From Phymatolithon calcareum (taxonomy: Eukaryota > Rhodophyta > Florideophyceae > Hapalidiales), in NCBI GenBank assembly GCA_977006965.1, contig OZ345358.1, positions 186,001 through 250,000 of the forward strand: a DNA stretch of 64,000 nucleotides. Direction: 5' to 3'. This document shows positions 30,239 through 40,223 of this stretch, piece by piece (the first letter of the stretch is position 1; every line of letters begins with the position of its first letter). A program made the position numbers and the translations under genes. Under the pieces are notes generated by a model. The model saw only the letters and a program-made list of their open reading frames with translations, had not been told where the DNA came from and did no database searches.

Positions 30239-30817
30239 CTAATAATCGAAAGAAAGATGCGCTGTTGCATAGAGATCAAAAGCCTTTCTAATATAAGCAG
30301 GCACCCTTGGTAACTTATCCACCGTCGCTGTTCGAGCACGCGCCATAAGACGGCGCTCAACTTTTGCCACAGGCTCGCTTGGAAGACCACTTGGATTATT
30401 GGATGGGCGTAAAGAGAGAGGTATTTTCTCGGAACGACGCAGCTCAAGCTCTATGACAGCACGGGCAATGTCACGGGAAGGTGTATCATATTTGAGCGTG
30501 AGGAAGAAACTATCCCCATGCAATAGACGAAGCTCTTCCATCATTGCACGAGTGGCCCTGGGGTGGGCCGATGGATCTTCTAGCTGCATGGCCCAGCCTC
30601 GCCAATTGTAAGCAAAGTGCGGAGTGATGGCATCATGCTTAGCACGTTGATGATTCCAGTCCCTTGAAGTAGGAAACTCTGGATGTAAAATAAGAACGCG
30701 TGCCGCAGTCCAGGAACCACGATGAAGGAGGGTTTTTTTAATTCGCTGGACTGTGCCAGGTGACTCATCGGACAAGGGTGACCGTAGAAGAGAAGACAGG
30801 TCGTTGTCGATACTCAT
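30239..30817 (-). CDS. Unknown 192-aa protein, left arm
   Basis: ATG at 30817 (MSIDNDLSSLLRSPLSDESP). The mirror gene at 48477-49055 is the same length with about eight substitutions and no frameshift. The product is soluble and mixed-charge, with segments HFAYNWRGWAMQLEDPSAHP and a basic VERRLMARARTATVDKLPR. There is no recognised domain. Preservation of the frame in both arms supports it as real. Confidence 0.5.
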   Translation of the reverse strand: MSIDNDLSSLLRSPLSDESPGTVQRIKKTLLHRGSWTAARVLILHPEFPTSRDWNHQRAKHDAITPHFAYNWRGWAMQLEDPSAHPRATRAMMEELRLLHGDSFFLTLKYDTPSRDIARAVIELELRRSEKIPLSLRPSNNPSGLPSEPVAKVERRLMARARTATVDKLPRVPAYIRKAFDLYATAHLSFDY

Positions 30818-30964
30818 TCAGGGTTTTGTTGAAAATAAGTAGCTGCTAGTGATAATAGTTGCTGCCCATAAATGATTGCTCTGATTGCCAATATGGTCCG
30901 CATGTCTGGTCTTTATTCAGAAGAAAGTTGGATATTTGGGCTTGTATCATACTGATTCATTGCC

Positions 30965-31366
30965 ATGTTTCAACAAGCCGCTACGTCTCAAGTATCATTG
31001 GCGCTGTACTTAGAAAGAGGAAGATCCGGAAGGTATACTGGAGTGTTACAGAGCATTTTATGCACTCTATGGGCATATCCGGCCTTGCGCCATCAAAGGT
31101 CAGCTCTAGCTTTGATACAGCACATGCAACATGGAGCACCGAGCGACCAGAAAATCTGTAATCTCTTTACGGAGCACTGGTGCACTTGTGCACACGGCGA
31201 TGGTCAGGCGACTGTGAGAGCGGTGGAGCTGGATGTGGCATCACAGCGTACTAGGCTGATGTCAACTGCTAGCTTCTGGAACCGAGCTTTGGTGGTTCAA
31301 TACACTCTTTTTCTTCAGCACCCTCCTCATCAATGCGACGAGGATCTGGTTGACACTAGAGAATGA
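30965..31366 (+). CDS. Unknown 133-aa protein, left arm
   Basis: ATG at 30965 (MFQQAATSQVSLALYLERGR). The mirror at 47928-48329 keeps the frame, but its ATG is ATA, so that arm would need a later start. It contains a Cys/His-containing stretch (NLFTEHWCTCAHGD) and ends HQCDEDLVDTRE. It is divergent from the 192-aa gene with a 147-bp gap, which could be a shared promoter. No family recognised. Confidence 0.35.
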   Translation: MFQQAATSQVSLALYLERGRSGRYTGVLQSILCTLWAYPALRHQRSALALIQHMQHGAPSDQKICNLFTEHWCTCAHGDGQATVRAVELDVASQRTRLMSTASFWNRALVVQYTLFLQHPPHQCDEDLVDTRE

Positions 31367-32761
31367 TAAGAAAAACTATAGCCATTTAATCAGCATATTT
31401 CAAGGGTGAATACCATGGAGGCTGCCCGTTAATCAACGAACACGAGGTTTGCAATAAAAGAACGACTGTGCAATTGTCAGAATAAGTACAACACCTGCGC
31501 GAAGTTGGTGTCAATGATGGATGGAAAAGCCATTGTCTTCAATTGAAATTGGTGGAATAGTGTTTCATGGTGAAGGTCACTTAAGCGAGTGAAAGTCTGA
31601 TTAAATACTCGAGAAATACAAAAAGCCGCTGCTATAGAAAAGAAGCAAGAGTAACTCGGAATAAAAAGCAGGGCTTCTTATTTAAGCAGCTTCGACCAAG
31701 AAACTATTTCATAGAAATATTGGAGACGTTGAGTCTGTGATCGTTAATGGTCGCTTAGAGCAGGAAAAGGAATAAGATTTTACTAGTTTACATAAGTAAG
31801 CACTTTTTCTGTCCGCTGTGCTCTGCCTGCATCAGACGCAGTCTCGTTCATGTGAAAGAAACTTCAGAAAAATGGAAGTAGTATAGGTGATATCGGAATT
31901 GAACTCCAATACCGGCTGAAGCACTATCGAGAGTCGTTGAACAATAACATCAAAATTGAAAGAAATGAAACCGCTGCTAGTCAAAACTCTAAAATAGAAT
32001 GGAAAGGTAAGCTTTCATTATATGCTCTTCCTACATTGAGTGTCAGATCCAAACATAGATTTCTCAAGGCACTTTACCTTTATCTTCTGTTTTTATCTCT
32101 AGTTGTCTTATCCCAAAAGCTTAGAAACTATCAGTCTATCGATTCAAGTCTTCATTTGTACCGGAACACTTTTCTTTCTCTTTTGCGGAAGGAGAAGTCA
32201 CACTTATGGTAAGCAGAAATAGCTGTTCTGCAACAGCTTCTGATGCACATTTGTCTGTGCAGAAGCTTCATAGCTTTCTTCATTCTCGTCTTGTTCCCAC
32301 TGATGTTTTTTTGATGTAAGTCCGTAATTTCAAATAAAGCACGCTATTGTGCGTGGAAAAATTCCGGTTCTCATACGCTCTGCTTTCCTCCCCCTCTTAA
32401 AATCCCTTGCTAGGGACTACGCTGACGTAGGCGGCAAGAGCGGTGCCGCGCTGTCCCCGAACGCATTATTTAGGCCGTGAGATTCTAGAGAGAGCTCTTC
32501 TGGCGGGCTTCTGGAACTGGACCCCAGCCAGGAAGACCCGTGGCCGGAGCAGCCTCGCGGCGCGCCAAGACACACGGAAAAGCAGGTGAGCTCATACCTT
32601 GTTGTTTCAGGAAAAGCGATGAGCCTCGAGCAAACGGAAAATATTTTATCTATTCTGCAGAAATGACTCGATGCCTTAAATATGACCTCATCTTCAGAGG
32701 AAATTGAACCTACAAGTAGCGTCTAACCCTTTGTACTGATCTGCGATTTTCTTCTTTTGTT
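31367..32761. other. Intergenic stretch; source of the fragment at 9778-9836
   Basis: No convincing gene. A TTG-started frame at 31937-32212 has a hydrophobic segment (LYLYLLFLSLVVLS) but no ATG. The segment 32023-32082 recurs at 9778-9836. A GC-rich block lies at 32400-32600. Confidence 0.4.
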
Positions 32762-33109
32762 ATGATCATCATGGACAGCTTAGCAGGTCTTCGCCAAGCT
32801 TCATATGGCTCTTACAGCCAAGGGTACAGTCTACACCAGAGCTATTCGGATGAGCAGGGCTACGCCCATGAATATGGACCTGGCCCTGGCCACAGCCAAA
32901 ATGCGGATCACGTTCCACAGTATTCTCTTGAAAAGTTGAGCAATCATTACCCTGGTTGGGTTACACCCAGTCAAGGTAGCCTACCACCGCTAGTCAGCGG
33001 TCAAGCGACACCAACGCCGCCCAGCGGAAAAGCTTGGAAAGAAAAAGACAGGCTTAAACAGTCAGAGAAAAAAGCATTTGGCGCCGATCCCGGTCACCGG
33101 AACAGCTAG
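32762..33109 (+). CDS. Tyr/Gly/Ser/Gln-rich 115-aa protein, left arm
   Basis: ATG at 32762. The N-terminal half is low-complexity (YGSYSQGYSLHQSYSDEQ), the C-terminal part basic (GKAWKEKDRLKQSEKK). The mirror copy at 46186-46533 keeps the frame with few changes. Near the stop a second frame is open without interruption into the next ORF, which is strongly basic (33160-33378), so the two may be one gene joined by a frameshift or an unrecognised intron. Confidence 0.4.
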   Translation: MIIMDSLAGLRQASYGSYSQGYSLHQSYSDEQGYAHEYGPGPGHSQNADHVPQYSLEKLSNHYPGWVTPSQGSLPPLVSGQATPTPPSGKAWKEKDRLKQSEKKAFGADPGHRNS

Positions 33110-33159
33110 CTGACGGTCGTCAACGGGACAAAGAGCGGAAGCGAAGTAAGCGGGAGTTC

Positions 33160-33378
33160 ATGAAACCTCAGCAGAAGCGCATCGAGCGCGAAAAAGACGC
33201 TAGACGAAAGGCGCTTAAAAGAAAAAAAGAAAAGGAGAGGCGTCCATTGGCGAAACCAACATTGGATGAGCATTCTCAATTAATCCTGTGCATGAGAACG
33301 AGGATGCTAGAGCACGAAGCTTTTAGTATCGAACAGCTGAACATAGTCATCTCTTCGACTTTTCGAGCCTCAATTTAA
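33160..33378 (+). CDS. Basic ORF, possible C-terminal half of the preceding gene
   Basis: 72 aa from ATG, rich in Lys/Arg/Glu (QQKRIEREKDARRKALKRKK), followed by EHSQLILCMRTRMLEHEAFS. The frame is open well upstream of the ATG, through RRSRSPEQLADGRQRDKERK, overlapping the 115-aa ORF. The mirror at 45917-46135 is conserved. The basic stretch resembles the basic region of a bZIP, but no leucine heptads are clear. Confidence 0.4.
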   Translation: MKPQQKRIEREKDARRKALKRKKEKERRPLAKPTLDEHSQLILCMRTRMLEHEAFSIEQLNIVISSTFRASI

Positions 33379-34474
33379 TAATGTCAAACTCTTCCAGCTC
33401 TTTGTCTCTCCACTAACAGCTCGCGAATACACCATTTAGGAAAACATTTCTATAAAAACCGAAAGTAATCCAGAAAAAGCATGGCAAGAGCTCCTTCTGT
33501 ATTATTCTTTCTAAAGATTCTACCTGGAGTAATAACTTTGTGTAGCTGATAGCATTGTCACGGATTCATAATCTTATATAAGAGAGTCTAGAGCTCTTAG
33601 CTTCAACACTCCGGCAGGGAGTAGCTCGCACGGGCTCTAACACGTTGTGACTTATTCGTGCGAGACGGTACGATGAGATCGGTAGCCAAACGGTATATAT
33701 CTAAAGTGCGACAGCACGCTGAACTTATTTTAACAGCATCCGACACTGACGGCCGCGGGAAGGCGGACGTTATTTTGTTTCGAATGACGCTTCAGCCCAC
33801 TGCGATAGAATGCCCCGCCGGCAAATACTTCAGCGCAATAGCCCTATCCGGCAGCTCCCAGGTCTCCTTGATCAGCATCGGCAACATCACGGCGGCGGGT
33901 AGGCGGACGTCATCTCGATACAATAATGCTTGAGGCGGATGCGATAAAAAGTTTATCAGCAGCCAGACGAGTTCGTCAGATCAGTGATTCTCTTGCCGCG
34001 CGGCGACGGGATGGGGAAAACCGATCAGGCTTGGTGAGGTCCGATGTGAATATGATGTGAGTGCAGGAATGGATATATCAACCGGCGTCCGGTTGCGTAG
34101 TTCGTATCTCCACGTGTCAGATGTCAAAGAGACCTGCGGGTAGGACCAGCCAGGGACAGGGGGCCAGTCGCGATACCACGCGCCTTGTATCATACTAGGC
34201 CACTTTTGCAACGCGGGCCGTTGGAAGCGACCAACAAGACGTGGCCTGTTAAGGTCAACTTCTGCGTTGGCTTTGGTCCTATTTCTCGCATTTTGCTTCT
34301 ATACGTAGCTTGCTTCTGCTGCATTACACGTTATACTCCGCCGTAGTTGATGCTCTTACTCTGTTCTTTACACAGAGATAAATGCATGTCATTCTTTTCG
34401 CTACATTGCTGGGCATTAGCAATATCTACCCCTAGAAAAAATTGGAACCACTCTTTGATCGTCTGTACCGAACT
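33379..34474. other. Intergenic stretch between the basic ORF and the zinc-finger gene
   Basis: Contains a TATATAAGAG motif near 33576 and a 91-codon GTG-started frame (33658-33933) of doubtful status. The mirror stretch 44820-45916 is similar. Nothing else seen. Confidence 0.4.
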
Positions 34475-35170
34475 ATGAACTCCTCTACTCCACCGGCTAG
34501 TTTGTGGCCTCCAAAACATGCCGACAGAACATCACGGTTCTGGAGCACAGGGTTGAGCACGGACAAAACAGCTTCCGGACCGCCTCTTCAGTCTTCCTCA
34601 CTAAACGTTCCCTTCCGACTTGATCCCCTCGCTGAGTATGCACCAGCAGTGCGCTCTGGTCATGGACGGCCGAGCCATAATAGTCACCACCTAGTACTCC
34701 AAAACGATCTACAGAATGCTGCAGTGATTGAATATAACCCCCGCCATGTTTGTTGTCTTTGTGGGCATAGGTTTTGCTCCAGCTTTAAGCCCAGTGCTCA
34801 CAAGAAGATGAAACATGCCACGCAAGAGATTTGGTCTCGGTTGCACAAATGTTTTATTTGCCACCACTCGTTTGCCCAAGGTAGTCATCTCAATCAGCAC
34901 ATTCGCGTAGTGCACGAGAAGGACAAGCCGTTCAAGTGTGGCAAGTGTGACAGATCATTTGGGATATGCTCTGACCTAACATGTCATGAACACGCAGTAC
35001 ACGAAAACAGAAGACCGCATGCGTGTAAGTATTGCTGGAAAAGATTTGGGAAAAGATCGAATCTCACGCGTCATGTGAAGAATCTACATCCCCTTGCTCT
35101 CAGCAACAATTTCGGATACAGACTCAATATTCATCAGACTTGTAAAATACTCTTACTTCGCCAGCAGTAG
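34475..35170 (+). CDS. C2H2 zinc-finger protein, four fingers, left arm
   Basis: 231 aa from the ATG at 34475 (MNSSTPPASLWPPKH). The first about 90 residues are Ser/Pro-rich. Four fingers follow: CCLCGHRFCSSFKPSAHKKM, CFICHHSFAQGSHLNQHIRV, CGKCDRSFGICSDLTCHEHA and CKYCWKRFGKRSNLTRHVKN, each with the final His. It is a different gene from the five-finger protein. The mirror copy at 44124-44819 keeps every ligand. A likely transcription factor or a DNA-binding partner of the element. Confidence 0.8.
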   Translation: MNSSTPPASLWPPKHADRTSRFWSTGLSTDKTASGPPLQSSSLNVPFRLDPLAEYAPAVRSGHGRPSHNSHHLVLQNDLQNAAVIEYNPRHVCCLCGHRFCSSFKPSAHKKMKHATQEIWSRLHKCFICHHSFAQGSHLNQHIRVVHEKDKPFKCGKCDRSFGICSDLTCHEHAVHENRRPHACKYCWKRFGKRSNLTRHVKNLHPLALSNNFGYRLNIHQTCKILLLRQQ

Positions 35171-36284
35171 ATGATTTGATGACAAGCTTAGTAAATTAGT
35201 ACTAGACGAGCGCACTGTATGCGGCAAGAAATGACAAGCGCACAAATATCTACTATGCTTGTAATCAGTGTTTCCGCATCTTAATTTCTCTATGAGGAAG
35301 ATTGATATAGAGACTTTACCTATTTTTGCAGATAAGTCACAAATCACCAAGGTAACTTCTCTTCTTGGAAATAAGGCTCGACCACTTGGAATGAAAATTT
35401 TCAAACTGCGCTCAAATGTTTTTATATGTTGCTTGCATCTCGACCAACCGTATCAGCTTCGTTCATAAAAGTGTACACATTTCCTCAAATTACCTTGATT
35501 GTGACTATTGGAATGAGAACAGCCTTAAAAGAGAATAAACTGCTCTAGACCCAGAGATCTTAGAATATTCGAAGATCATCGCCGTTTTTCTTCAGGGGAA
35601 TCTCAAAGAGAATGCAAAGTACTGTAAGAGCTTCTCTCGAATCTTAAGCACAACCAAGCATTAATATTTATCTAGCCTTTCTGCAGAATCTACTTCTTGT
35701 TACTTCTAGTGGCAAATATCAAGGTAATATCTCTGATTTTTCCAGTCATTCCTCTCTGAAAGACGAATATCAAGAGCAAGTGCGGTGAGCTTTCAAGCTA
35801 AAGTGCTTCTCGTAAGCGCAGCAGGGCAATAGCTCTCCGTGATCGCCGAGCAACGTTGGGCAGCTTATATCTAAAAGAGTCACAAACTATTGAGAAAAGG
35901 GAAAAGCGGATTTGACACACTGCTTGATCTACTTTCTCAGAATTGATAGAACAGTCTGAGGGTTGCTCTTATAAATTATTGCCGAGCAATTCACTCTTGG
36001 CTACATTTTGAGATGCATCTTTCTCAAAATAGCGGCTATAAAAGGCCTCTACAATTAAGATGTACACCGTTGGATAATCGTCATATTGCTATTAGTTTTA
36101 TTACTCTAAATAGCTGCTTCAACTCAATTCTCTAAGCTGAAGAAGAAATGTTTCTCAAATTTTGTCTAAAAGCAATATATATATATTTCTAGAACAGAAC
36201 GAGACTCAGGCAATTGCACTGAGAAAAATCTCTAGCTCTTTTATTACGTAAAACGATGATCGCTTAGAAACAAGCTGAAGACTT
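35171..36284. other. AT-rich intergenic stretch 3' of both neighbours
   Basis: Lies between the convergent zinc-finger and recombinase genes and includes an (AT)n run near 36176. Short ORFs on both strands are not supported. Confidence 0.45.
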
Positions 36285-37589
36285 TCACTCTGAGTCTAAA
36301 TCATCTAAGGAATCATTATCACTGTTCATGCCATTTGACACTATTCTAGCGCAATCAATAAAGTCCTGATTCCCGCTAGCATGATATGTCGCGCCTAGCT
36401 GATCTTCTGACGTATTCATGAGTAGAGCAAGATAACTTACGAATTTTTCCCGACTTAGGTGTGGTAAAAATTTTCCCTCCTTGTGTCTCTCGATTAGGAC
36501 ACTTGCATAGCTTGCTCTCATAGTCATAGCATTGATTTCACCAAAGTTCGGGTCATGATAATGTATCCACCGGCGAAGCGTGGAGGTAACACTTCCAGGA
36601 AGAAGAGTCGAGCCTGTTCTTGTGTTCAAAAATTGATGGCTTGCGCGCCGATCTGTTCGTAAGATCTTGAACCTTCGGTAGAGAATTGGTAAAACAAATT
36701 TAACGTGGAAAATGATAAATCTTAGAGCCACTTTCGGAAGTAAAACATGCGGAAGCTCGATTCGACGCTCTCTTTTCTCCTCGCCGAGCATCATTTCAAA
36801 GCATTTAACAACTCCACACTGTCTTCTTAGCTCATCGAGATCAATTTCTTGTGGGCGCTGAAGTAAAGAATACACTTGAGGCCGTTGCCCGCAACCTAAA
36901 AACATTAAAAGGCAAAGAAAGTTAATACACCACTTCTGCAAAATCACAGTCTTTTCGAGGATGCTTTTTTCGCCATTCGCAATCGCGCCCCTTTCTGAAA
37001 TCATAACACCGTCACATGCTTGCATTACTTGCTTCCGGAACTGGGCAAAATCCATTCCGTTCATATACTTTCCTGTCAGTGTGCGCTCAGCTGCAAGTTT
37101 TCGACGCTTCGATTGTTGACGCGCCGCCTTCTTGTTTGTATTGCAAACGGAGCGTAAGTACTGTGAAATCGCAGCCAGCTTGCCAACTTCGATGCACTGA
37201 GCGCCCTTCTCGCTCACAAAGAAGACATTACAGAATCTTGCCAATGTAAGCATATGACTGGCTTTGCTCGATACCGTTCCAAAAGCAGAATTAATTTGAA
37301 AGTTGTTGAGAAGAATCCTTGGTACATCGATATCGGTAAAAGCTTGAAAAACTGCGCCGCGTCTCCACAAGTCTTCAGCCTGACTGTATCCAAGAGCCAC
37401 TGAGACACGGCAAAGTTGACCGACACAAACCCGGAACTGAGAGAACGCGGACGTTGAGTGACCAAGAAACTTTTTTGCCGACCATCCAATCTCGAAACAT
37501 GTGGCAATGTCTTCGCAAATGACCCGATTGACACGTAGTCCGTGATATGCTGTCCTGACTTTACCGACTGGAGATGTATCGTCGCACAT
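36285..37589 (-). CDS. Tyrosine recombinase, inner left-arm copy (shortened N-terminus)
   Basis: 434 aa from the internal ATG at 37589 (MCDDTSPVGKVRTAY). Catalytic residues are kept: Arg 236 in GCGQRPQV, Arg 358 in AMTMRAS, Tyr 402 in MNTSEDQLGATY, with Met 355 where His of HxxR is expected. The original start (MKSSKKKIGR) is present at 37765, but a 223-bp deletion relative to 9836-11539 removes the Ser-rich region and shifts the frame, giving a separate 183-aa overlapping ORF (37214-37765). Upstream homology to other copies ends at about 37811. The protein is identical to the one from the right arm. Confidence 0.65.
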   Translation of the reverse strand: MCDDTSPVGKVRTAYHGLRVNRVICEDIATCFEIGWSAKKFLGHSTSAFSQFRVCVGQLCRVSVALGYSQAEDLWRRGAVFQAFTDIDVPRILLNNFQINSAFGTVSSKASHMLTLARFCNVFFVSEKGAQCIEVGKLAAISQYLRSVCNTNKKAARQQSKRRKLAAERTLTGKYMNGMDFAQFRKQVMQACDGVMISERGAIANGEKSILEKTVILQKWCINFLCLLMFLGCGQRPQVYSLLQRPQEIDLDELRRQCGVVKCFEMMLGEEKRERRIELPHVLLPKVALRFIIFHVKFVLPILYRRFKILRTDRRASHQFLNTRTGSTLLPGSVTSTLRRWIHYHDPNFGEINAMTMRASYASVLIERHKEGKFLPHLSREKFVSYLALLMNTSEDQLGATYHASGNQDFIDCARIVSNGMNSDNDSLDDLDSE

Positions 37590-37811
37590 TGCTTCCTTGG
37601 ATGTGAAAAAGTCGTAGTCCAGAGAGTCAATATAAGCCGTCCATTAGATTCATCTCTGATACAACACGGAAGAAGAGTGCCCATCTGTGAGCAGTTATCG
37701 TCCTGGCTGCGGCAGTCGTGTGATTCGCTGACGACTCGACCTATCTTCTTTTTCGAACTTTTCATGGCGTCTGTACGCTCGACAGAAAGGATTTGGAGAG
37801 ATTCTTGTTTT

Positions 37812-38090
37812 ACATTGGATCGTTCAACATAATTTAAGGTACAGTTCTCAGTTGTTTGGCATCATTACACGCGACGTGGTTCAGCTCTACGCAGCGATGG
37901 ATACATTGTATAAATCTAGCTGGCGACATAGCAAACCAGTTTTTTCATCTTGCTTTGAGACAGCTATGTCTCCATCATAGATAAATACAAATTTGCTTAT
38001 GCTCTCGTATTTAGTAACGGATTATGGAACACAGACTAGTGAAATAGCTTTCTGTATCCTCCTTATGTTCTGTGTAATCTTAAATTAAAC
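37812..38090. other. AT-rich stretch between recombinase and repeat array
   Basis: About 280 bp without a gene, mirrored at 41204-41482. Not found in the other recombinase copies. Confidence 0.4.
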
Positions 38091-39070
38091 AATTCTCATC
38101 CGGACTCCATACACTGGCAATTTCGCGTCCGATGATAAGATTTCGTCAAATTTTTAAATACCAAATTTCAAAGTATAAAAGTTTCATGAAATAATAAGAC
38201 ACCACATGGACCAATAAGAAAACGACATTTGTCATCTTCCTATTGGTTCTTCTTTGCTCCTGGCCTTCTCCGAACAGAAATTGGTCCAATACGAGTTTGA
38301 CAAGTGTTCACATCTTATTGGCATTTCCTTTCTTGAAATTTTGAAATGTTTAAAACTTTCTTCCGAAAAATGAATTCAAAAATTCTCATCCGGACGCCAT
38401 ACACTACCAATTTCCCTTCCGGATGATAACATTTCGTCAAATTTTAAGTATGGAATTTGAAAGAAAAAATGTTTCATGAAATATTAAGACACCACATGGA
38501 CCAATAAGAAATTGACATTTGTCATCTTCCTATTGGTTCTACCCTGCTCCTGGCCTTACCCTGACAGAAATTGGTCCAATGAGAGTTTGACAAGTGTTCT
38601 CATCTTATTGGCATTTCTGCTCTTGAACTTTTGAAATGTTTCAAAATTTCTTCTTCTGAAAAAGAAATTCAAAAAATTCTCATCCGGACGCCATACACTA
38701 CCAATTTCCCGTCCCGATGATATGATTTCGTCAAATTTTAAAATATCGAATTTCAAATGAAAAAGTATCATGAAATATTAAGACACCACATAGACCAATA
38801 AGAAATGGTAATTGTCATCTTCCTATTGGCTCTTCTCTTCTCTTGGCTTTTTCCGGACAGAAATTAGTCCAATACGAGTTTGACAAGTGTTCTCATCTCA
38901 TTGGCATTTCTTCTGTAGAACTTTTGAAATATTTCAAACTTTCTTCCGAAAACAAATTCAAAAATCATCATCCGGACGCCATATACTACCAATTTTGCGT
39001 CCCGATGATACGATTTCGACAAATTTTTATATATCGAATTTCTAAATATTATAGTTTCAAGTACTTTTGG
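38091..39070 (+). repeat. Array of about 290-bp repeats, 3.4 units, left arm
   Basis: Units begin at about 38091, 38381, 38675 and 38963 with TTCTCATCCGGACGCCATAC or close variants. Each unit contains opposed CCAAT motifs (ACCAATAAGAAA and CCTATTGGTTC; TTGGTCCAAT and CTTATTGGC). The array is about 0.3 kb upstream of the recombinase N-terminus and next to the palindrome centre. It could hold binding sites for the recombinase or a host factor. Confidence 0.85.
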
Positions 39071-39449
39071 GCCTCTTGGACGAATCAAAAATCGACAGGT
39101 GGCAGATAATTTGTTCCTGGGAGAGAAGGCGACACGTTAATATCATAGCGTACAGGGCTGTTGCTTCCCGCGCGACGACGGTGGACACAGAGCTCGAACT
39201 GAGAAGAGAAGGGTCTTACCAAGATTTGGGCGTACCGCGACGAGCGACGTTATGGGTCCCCTCAGCCGCTATCTTCGAGTATAGCGTACCTTATCAGGCG
39301 CCGCTACGTCTGCCCGGCATCCCGCATCCTGCCCTTCTTCTCTCAGACGTTCTTGCGCCTCCCCGTCTCGCGCGGTCTGCGGCGCAACGGAACACTTCCT
39401 TGCTAGGTCCATTCTTCGGTGGTATCCTTGCCTGTTGCTCATGCTCTGG

Positions 39450-39844
39450 AAATATGTATCGTGGTGATGCCATTGATTCCGGGGAGGCCTATGGCCTCGC
39501 CGTCTCAACTATGCGAACAGGGCCTCCATTGCGAGAACTGGTCGTATCTTTGTGGAGACAATCCATGTCGAGGCGTCTCGTCTGTCATCGTACGATATTA
39601 ACGAAAGGGCTGTTATTGAGCGCATTGATGAGCTGTTCAGACAAGTGACTCACTATTTCAACTGGTCGGCGCACACGTCTCATTCCGTCTCCTGCTCTAG
39701 CTCAAGGCTCGAGAATATACTTTACGCTCTTCAGAGATTGGAACCCTCCGTGAACCCGATGAAGGGGCGTATCAGGCTGGAAAATCAACCTACGTCTATC
39801 GGCACACCTGATCCGAAGGCACCGACATTCACTCGTCTTCAAAA
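39450..39844 (+). other. Single-copy spacer at the palindrome centre
   Basis: Not repeated elsewhere in the window. Plus-strand frames are open across it (39552 onwards: INERAVIERIDELFRQVTHY) and into the right arm to 40025. A second frame holds a Cys-rich stretch (CEQGLHCENWSYLCGDNPC). It may be a gene fragment trapped between the arms. No family recognised. Confidence 0.6.
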
Positions 39845-40223
39845 CCAGAGCATGAGCAACAGGCAAGGATACCACCGAAGAATGGACCTAGCAAGGAAGT
39901 GTTCCGTTGCGCCGCAGACCGCGCGAGACGGGGAGGCGCAAGAACGTCTGAGAGAAGAAGGGCAGGATGCGGGATGCCGGGCAGACGTAGCGGCGCCTGA
40001 TAAGGTACGCTATACTCGAAGATAGCGGCTGAGGGGACCCATAACGTCGCTCGTCGCGGTACGCCCAAATCTTGGTAAGACCCTTCTCTTCTCAGTTCGA
40101 GCTCTGTGTCCACCGTCGTCGCGCGGGAAGCGACAGCCCTGTACGCTATGATATTAACGTGTCGCCTTCTCTCCCAGGAAAAAATTATCTGCCACCTGTC
40201 GATTTTTGATTCGTCCAAGAGGC

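Larger units (their letters stand above)
17971..39449 (+). repeat. Left arm of the giant palindrome
   Basis: Inverted partner of 39845-61766. From about 26 kb inward, paired coordinates sum to 79294 apart from small indels. Gene order, intergenic sequence and even shared stop codons match. Outside 36247 the arms differ by scattered substitutions and several deletions; inside it they are almost identical. Confidence 0.9.

Noticed and set aside
31937-32212. 91-aa ORF with a hydrophobic segment, in both arms
   Set aside because: It has no ATG start, and part of it recurs at 9778-9836 as a non-coding fragment; not supported as a gene.
32592-32620. Tiny intron bounded by GTGAGC and TTTCAG
   Set aside because: Only about 25 bp between the splice-like motifs and no coding frame on either side to join.
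37542-37832. 96-aa ORF antisense to the recombinase start, in both arms
   Set aside because: Antisense shadow of the recombinase N-terminus.
39450-39844. Whole palindrome as a missed-adapter or chimeric-read artefact
   Set aside because: The arms differ by many substitutions, distinct insertions (MITE, SINE-like) and independent frameshifts, and the centre is a 395-bp unique spacer. An artefact would give near-identical arms throughout. The near-identity of the central 6.5 kb still deserves a read-level check.
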